DNA of 64,000 nucleotides, taken from Apostichopus japonicus. Its lineage: Eukaryota > Echinodermata > Holothuroidea > Aspidochirotida > Stichopodidae. The notes under the pieces were generated by a model. The model made no database searches and had not been told where the DNA came from. It saw nothing but the letters and a program-made list of their open reading frames with translations. Shown in pieces: positions 27,801 through 36,800 of this stretch (the first letter of the stretch is position 1; each line of letters starts with the position of its first letter). The position numbers were made by a program, and so were the translations under genes. The stretch spans positions 11,925,917 through 11,989,916 of the forward strand of contig NC_092571.1 in NCBI RefSeq assembly GCF_037975245.1, in the 5' to 3' direction.

Positions 27801-30800
27801 GTAAAGTAAGGACCACAACAATGTCTCTAGTGGACTTTCTTGAGGATTTTCATGTATTTTGCAAAAATTGCTATCGTTGCCTCGGGAAACAGAGCATGTT
27901 CACATTGGAGAATGTCATCGCTACATATGTATCTTTATGTTGAGAGCGCTGTGGTCAAGTGGTTAAGGCAGTGGACTTGTGATCTAAGGCTTGCAGGTTC
28001 AAGTCCTTGCCAGATCATTGCATTGTGTCCTTGGGCAAAGCACTTTATCTCCATTGCCTCTCTTCACCCTGGTGTATAAATAGGGACCTGTGAGATCAAC
28101 TGTCAGTTGGGTGCTGTTTAGCTGCTGCCATGTGGAGGAATCGTCTCTGTGTTTGAAAAGTTATCGTTGACCAGGATAATATTGTTATGCGCCTTAAGCA
28201 TCATTATCTATGGATATGTCTGCGCTTTATACTCAATATCATTATTGCCATTGTTATCTATATAGCAGGATGCTTAAAAGTTACGTCAAGCTCTGATTCC
28301 TGATTTAGTAGTAATTTACCAAAAAAAAAGAAAATTTCTTACAAACATGGCTAACCTTCATGTTGAGTCTCCTCAATGGATAAAGACACAGCAGTAAAAG
28401 AGAGCTCACTGACAGAAATGCAATTAAGTTGATTACAATGTGTGCACTAAAAATGAATAGAAAGGGGCCTTAAAATTTGGACTATTAAATTGCTAAGTAA
28501 GAGAGGCTATCACTTGGTTGATAGTAAAAACAAGACAACTCAGACACTTGCCATTTTTTTTTCTTGCTAAGAGAAAAATTAAAATGTAATCAAGATACTT
28601 TGTGTCAAGTAAAGGCCACTTGAGATTTGGTGAAAAACGGTCAAGTTTTCGGATACAGGAAAAGTTTTAAAAAAAAAGTATATGTGAAAGTTTGAAACCT
28701 GCATTTGCATACAGTAGCAATCCGGTCACAGCGAGTAGCACTTCGCTATGCGGCCATACCAGATAAAAACTATATAGCCCCACCTCCCACGCCAAGTCCA
28801 AATTGACCGTACTGTTGGCAGTAAACTAAGGTGACCGTATTTGCCTGACTGGAATCAGGGACATTTATTGCGTTACTGATATGGGGGAGGGGTTTAAGGG
28901 GAGGGGGTTTTCAAGTGCCTAAGGTGCTTAAATGTAAAATGGTGATACTTAGAAGCACTTTTTAAATCAATTTTATTTTCAAAAATGTAGCTTTTTCTTA
29001 GATGAAATTTACTTACTTTACAAAGAGTGCTAGGCTAGATCGATCTAGCATATTTTAACAGTGTTTCCACTTTACACTGGCCCAACTTAATTCCTGGTTA
29101 GTTCCGTTCTGCGACTGCACACTTGACTAAATTTTGTTTTTACAATTATTCTACTAATAATGTGGGATATTTTCAAATTCCTGAACATTTTGACGAATCG
29201 GGGACATTTTCGGGGACACTTGTTCATCGGGGACAGCACACTGTAACGGGGACTGTCCCCGAAAATCTGGGACATCTGGTCACCTTATAGTAAACTCACC
29301 TTTAACATCTTATGTTGTATATTCAAGGCATTGTATTTGTTATTCGCCTCTTGCTGTTGAAACAGGGGGAGAAAAGAAAAGAAAATATGAAAATTATATT
29401 CAGAAAGTATTGATTTCAATTCTAGTCCGTAACTAAAATAAGTAGCAGACGCAATTCCAATATGGACTTTATACTCCAACGCTACAAATTTACACACTTC
29501 ACTTATAAACTTTACACACCATGTCAGTTTAAATACTTTTAGCAAATAAGACAACATAATGAAATGCTTTACTAGAACATAATTTCACAACAAACAATCC
29601 ACAAAAAAAGCCAGACAATTGACTAAGAAGATCAGTGTAAAGGTGCAAATCACATTATACTTAGGTGGACACCATACCTTACTCTAACAGTCTAACGTAC
29701 AGATTTTTGGTAGGCAGGGAAAAATTGAAAGTGCGTTTTATACACGTTCCTTTGCCTAGAAATTTTGAGGTTTTTTTAGTTTTGCTATCACAAAATAGTA
29801 AGGTTTGTTGTATAAATAAATGCTATTTAACATCTTGACATAAGAGTAACAATGTTGTATACAGTAGCATTATGTAGATGCTATGCTACAGCAGATAAAA
29901 TGCTAGCCTATTGGGAATTCTATTGGGAGCAATTGGCTGGTTACACTTGCAAACAACATGGGGGACTTTTTGGCCTTCCATTGTATGGTTCTGAATACAT
30001 ACTTAATACCTTTCTGACAGATGCAATCAGCTTAGCCTTATTTAGATATAAGAATTGGGGCAGAAGTGGTTTGTATTGTCATTAGAAGGGAAGCTACTAG
30101 TTATTACTCTCTAATCAACATTTGGGACTTTTTAGACTTCCATTGTATGGTAAAGAAGACATACTTTATAATACTTTCCTGACAGATGCATCCAGCTTAG
30201 CCTTATTTACATATTAGAATTGGGGCAGAAGTGGTTTACATTGTCACTAGAATGAAATGGTTAGTTATTACTCTCTAATCAACATAATTTGGGACTTTTT
30301 AGACTTCCATTGTATGGTTTTGAATACATACTTTATCATACTTTTCTGATAGATGCATCCAGCTTAGCCTTATTTACATATAAGAATTGGGGCAGAAGTG
30401 CTTTATATTGTCATTAGAAGGGAACGGTTAGTTATTACTCTCTAAATCAACATTTGGGACTTTTTAGACTTCCATTGTACGATAAAGAAGACGTACTTTG
30501 TAATACATTTCTGACAGATGCATCCAGCTTAGCCTAATTTGCATATAAGAATCCGGGCAGAAGTTGTTACTGTTGTGGAATGTATATGATTAATTCTATT
30601 TAAGTTTGATAAACAAACCCAGCCAGCTGACTTTTTGGAGATTTGTAAAATAATGCTGTAAATACTTAAAATATAAATGATGGCTTCCAAAATTGTTTCC
30701 TTGGCAACCAATGTTCAAGTTCCCTACAGCAGGTTAGTCACGATCCAAAAACTTTTACTATATAAGCCCCCTCTCACGCCCCCCCATCTAACCCACCCCC

Positions 30801-33800
30801 ACAAAAGAAAAAAAAGATAGAAAGGCAAATACTTGTCAAAACATATTCAAACTTCATAAAAAAAAATTGAACGACATTATCACAACAGTTTTCCTTGCTG
30901 AGACATCTTACTCTTTAACTACAAACATTCCTGACATTCTAAGATAACATTTGAAAGGTCTGAACATTCAAGGGATCATGTATCGTAGCTTTACTTTAAC
31001 CGGTTATAGCACTAAAGTATGTAGTTTTCTGAAGGTAATAAGGAGGACTTTTAATTACTGTATCATGCAGACTTTAGGTTAATTAAGCCTCTTACTAACT
31101 GTTCGACAAGAGCACGATAATTCAATTACTATTCGTTGTGATTTTAACTCACCTTTTCTAGTTCAATCGTTCTTTGTGCATCTGAGGAAAGCAAAATATA
31201 CGTTATTAATATGGTTGATTAATTGACAAACTTTTGCGGTACAGTAGTTAATACCATGGTGACGATAAAGAACAAGCGTGCCATACCCAGCTGTAAAGTA
31301 GCGACCTCAACTTAAGTCAATAAAGTTTTAAACCAACTATTTAGAACAAAGACACTTTTGCTTGACAATTGCAATAAGTGGTATTACAAAGTTGTTATGA
31401 AAGTTCACTTCTCTTTTTTTATAAATATTTTTTTTAAATTTTTCTTTATTATATATTTTTGAAACTTTGCTATCATATTTCTTCACCTCTATGTACAATG
31501 CAGTATCTCTCAATTTCAGTGAAAAGGCTGCATTGGTCAATCTGGATCCCTATGGCAACTGAGTGAACACAATGAAGTCCTCACAAAAGCAAACAATACA
31601 TTTGCAATACACACCACAATTGTTGCTAGAAGTGTACTGTTAGTTCAGAAACTGTTGTGGCCATTTTAGCACATCTAGCATACATACACGGTCATAAACT
31701 ACTAACGAGTGCAACTAATGAATTACTAATGGCTCAGTATGCCCACAAGCAGAATTTGCATACTCTTTCTCTTAAGTCTTTGGTATTTTTTTTTTCTTTC
31801 TTTCATAAAAAGTATTTTTTCCTTTTATATTAAAACCAGACAAAAAAAATCTTAAATGTTCTCATACCTAAAATTTGTACGATAAATACAGCGTACAGTG
31901 TCTTTATATGCATGTTTGACAGATGTTAACACTTTGTATTGATCTTACTTACAAACTCCGGTAAATTCACATTGACGACACATCTGGGCAACACAATAAA
32001 CAAACATGACGTGACTAACGGCATACTAAGCTTCTGTGTGACTTTCCCAAATACAACTTTGATTGTTTACCTAAACCGTCGACTTTTCTATACACACTCA
32101 AATGTGTGAAACTGTACACCATACATTTTCAAATGGGTATACAAATTTTTTTCTTTAAATTAGTAACATAACACATATTTCACACTAACAGCTTGTGATC
32201 ATATCGAATAACTCACACCATGTCAAATCTCCACACTGTCTGGACTAACATGAGAAGACATATTAAATTATACAGACTTCTCCGTTGAATTTATTTCTAA
32301 AATTAGAAACATTTTGGGGTGAAACAAAGAGACACTAATCGTCTCTGGGCTTTATTCTATCATTAATCAGAATATTAACGAGAAACTTGCAAACAGGAGC
32401 AACTCGACAGTGGCGAGTCTCTACTCAGGCGGTACAAACCACGGGACGAGATTTGAAGCTCTAGTTTTGTTTCCCTGTTGACAATTTGCATCATTTTGAC
32501 TCACTTTAAGTTAAATGCAGTTCGATTGGATTTCCCTGCATCTAAAGATGAGAATCCATATGGTTCTAAATGACTTTACTAACTCATAATGGGACTCTAT
32601 GGCTGCCTTTGAATGGAGGGCATTGCCATTGGAGAAAGCCTATTGATCCCTTGAAGCTCAGAGTGTGAAAACTGATTTTCTTTTTTAAGTGAAGCTTAAA
32701 ACAAGAATACAAACTCTCTGAGGCAGATTTCATTTCCTGGATGACTGAATGTTCAGTTGCAGACCTATAGAGCCCACATTCACAAAACTAACCTGAATCT
32801 GACCAAACTTTGAAATTTAAAATACAAAGTCCACTTGTTGAAGGAGAATTTCTTAACGACACCGCATCATCGCAGCATTTTGTACAACAAAGATATATAT
32901 ATATGTGCAGTTTTCAAGCTTGGTGATAATTTGGGAATTTAGGCATCTGGCAACAGAACATCTACTACACCATGATGTCATCCAAGGCAACCTACTGTAT
33001 CATCCAGTATTGTGATCAACTTACTTGAGTAAGGGAAGCAATAAGTCAGTCAAAAATTTGTAAATCATTCAATCACCCCGTACCCCGTACCTGCATCTTG
33101 ATTTAGGAATAAGATATTGAGATGGGAGTTTCAGCTGATAGTACATACAGAATACATATTATATTTTTTATTCAGAGTAAAAATTTTACGTAACCTGATG
33201 CTGGAATAACCCTTCACACAAGTTTGATTTGATTTCCATCACATGGTGGATGATATAATATGTAGGGAAGTTTGGGGAGCAAGGAGGGGTAGCTGTAGAA
33301 AGTTGGTAAAATCTAACATCCTATCCCAAATTCTCTGATTTTACACATCGTTTTACCTTCTTTCGCCCGTTTGGTTTCACTTTTAGAATCTTTTAAGTTC
33401 TTCTCCAGACGAGTTCTATGCTCATAAACAACTGAAAAGAAAATGGGAGAAGAAAAAAACAACATTTCAGAATTCTCTTTCAAAGAATCAGGAATGAGCT
33501 TAAATCAAACTTTCAGATATATATATTTCTGATAAAATTTGATTACAAGTCAAAAAGTACATTTCTGAGGTATCATCTCTAACCCTAAAATGGCGCACTT
33601 GCAATATCAGTTTTATGTCATATATCACCGTAGAAACACACTCCTCTAGCCACTGGGTGGGTGTATCGGATAAGAATGGCATGTTATTGTCCTTCATTAT
33701 GAATCCATTCAAGGTTAAATAATTGACAATGTTCATATATTCCAAAAGTTTCAATTTAAGGATCTCCCCTTTACGATTTTATTTATTTTTTTGTAAACTT

Positions 33801-36800
33801 GCAAGCACAAGTCTGTTAATATTCAGAATTGCTCTTCTCTTCATTATGACTGAAAGCAAAGCTTTCAGACTTTGGCCTACAGTATCATTGGAACCTCGAC
33901 CAGTTTTCAACAGGGTTCCTGTGCTCACTAATGGGGAGGAGGAAGGGGCGAGGGGGAGGAACCTACTGTATGTACCAAGTATACAACCATGACAGTAGTT
34001 TCCGATGCATCATGTAAATACGAGGAAGTGTCACAACCACACTTACATCCTACTTTTGCCCAGAATGCAACTGAAAATCTAACTTGTGTTGCATCATGTT
34101 TACAACGTGTCTCAACACACACTAAACAAACATACTGTACGTGCACCATCACCATGGCGATGATTTATTCAAAATTCAAAATTTCATGATTTAAAGAGTC
34201 CAACACATTGGGCATCTATCTTTGGTACTGTTTAAAAGTTGACTATATATGCATACAAATTATACAATGTCTCTTTTTCTTTTGGTGCTTAAAAAAAACA
34301 CAAACTTGCTCTATTCTACACATCATCAATGCATTTTGTACTAGGTATTATTCTAAACCACTCTTTGGGAAAGGAAAAAAAACGTTACAGTATACACTGT
34401 TCCTTGTCATGGGTGACCTTCAATCTGATATTTGGTTAATTTGCCATATTTTGTGATTGTATACTACTTTTGTCCAGACAAATATGAAATCAGTTGATTT
34501 ATAATAAAATAAAAGTACTGTTCGGTGGGCAACAAGGCTGAAACGAGAACCCCTTCAAAGATACTGTGTTGACGACGGCAAATTTCGTGTCACTGTGCAA
34601 AACGTAAACAAACGTCGATGTGGAATGTGTATTGACCATAATCGTGAAGCTGTATAGCCCTTTTGCATACATTTCCACTCTGAGTAAGAGCGACCAAGAA
34701 GAGATGCTTATTTTCGGACAAAAGTAAAATACTGTTTCCAAAGAAAAACCAATTTAGCCTTGACAAACATTCTAATAAAGTGAAAAAGTGAAATTGATGT
34801 GCACCGTCCATGACTGTTACTCGCAATGCATATATTTATATAAATTATTTGTACATTATAAAGAAAAACAAAGATATTTTCAGCACAATTGCTAAGATAA
34901 TGTCACTTGCTCCACTGTTGGCAGACCTGCAAAGTTCTGCTTAATTATCCACATATATATATTAATATTTGTATTAGTTCCCCACATGTCATCAAAATCA
35001 TATGATGACTGCAGGGCCACTTCAGAAACCTTTCCTAGCATCCCGATGTGCAGATGCGCTTTTAAAATTGCCGTTCTTTCTCCTGCAGCCAGATGCCATC
35101 GTTTCAGTTTTTCAACCGACCCAAGTTCTAATCTAATGCAAGGCTATCTTAATCCAAGGCTAATATTCTGAAGTACATGTGGAATAGCAGTTCTAAGTAC
35201 GATACTTTAATCTGAGAACATGGATGCTGGGATGCGAGGATGCCCGGTCGACTCCGTCTCTCACACCCCATCCAGATGCTAGGATGCATCAGTCATGTGG
35301 CCTTGTATTCTATATATCTATTATCTATAGTTGTACCTAACGATACAACCAGGTTTGGCTGGGAAACCCGGCTGCAGGAAATACTGCCAGGTATTTCCTG
35401 TCCGGGAAATAGTATCCACAGGTGGGAAATGTTGGGAAGTATGAAGCAAATGAAGTTGTTTTGATTTTGTAACTTGTTTATTCATGTTGCAAGTGTAATA
35501 ACAGCAACTTCAAACCAAAGCCATCCAAAGATGACGAGACAGAAAGGTAATGAAAACTGGCAGGACCTATACGTGTACAAGCCCCTGTAATAACAATACC
35601 AAGCATGACATGTTTCCTCCAAATTTTTTGAACGCAAACAATTTACCGTAGTCAATGCTGTAGATTATGCAACGTGGATGAAAATTTGAAAAAGTTTGGA
35701 AAGATATGCTGCAGTTCTCAAGATAATCACAAGGGCGGCACAAAAATAGAACTGTGAGCAAAATCGCCCCCAGTCTAATGTCACAATGATTTGTCATTAC
35801 GGATTTCAGTTACAGTATCAAACACATCGGTAACTACTTTCAGTTTTATTCTGTTTTGAATACAAAATCTTACGTCCCCAAGATTTTCATGCTTTTGATA
35901 TGCATGTTCGGCAAAATTTTCATCAGTGCCGTAATTCAGTCATTGCCGAAGTTGTAGTGTGTATATTAACATATGTTATTAGCATACCTCTTGTTGTAAT
36001 TTCTACTGATGCACACAGCGTGTTTGTCTAGCCTACAGCCTCTTTAGGAAATAATTATGCACGTGTGCCCTAAGTTTCAGCAATTCCCGCCAATAATTAT
36101 TGCCTTTTAAAACTTTGTTGTGATTGGTCTACAGTATGATATGTTCGGGCTATACAGACGATCGATCAAGCATAGCCTCGAGGGCAAAATAAAGAGATTT
36201 CTAATTCGCCACTGGAACCACCCCAGCATAGAAATACTGTAGCAACTAAGAAAGAGCTCCCTAAATGTAGAATGAATATTAACGAAGTTGTTTTCAAAGA
36301 TGCCTCTGTAAAACAATGGACGAAGGATTGGCTAGTTTGTTAGAAAGGACAACAAACTGTTTATTTCCTGTCAAGCATGTAAAGATTCCTCGCATGTTCA
36401 AGGTGCAAAATTTAAACATGGTGCCGTGAGAGCCAATCCATTTCTCCAGCTAACATTCAATGTTAAGAAGTTTGCAGCTGATCGGCACATGGAACTTTCA
36501 GGTTTGAAGAACACATTTCATACATTTTTTAGCATTCATTTTCTGTACAGCCCGCTGCCCCCCAAAAAAATTGTCACTAGGGCATTTTTGAAGGAACTAG
36601 CCCCATAATTATATTTCGGTTTTTACCCTGGTCAGGAGGAGCACATGCTTTATAGGATGACTCAATTGGTCGGGATGGTTATGCTACTTACTGCATATAC
36701 AGTAGCCCTTCAAAGAAAGTCAAAGAACTGGGACTGCGATGTGTGAGGGCATTCAGTTAGCATAGCCTATATGTGCAGTAATATCTTCTAAAAGACTGGG

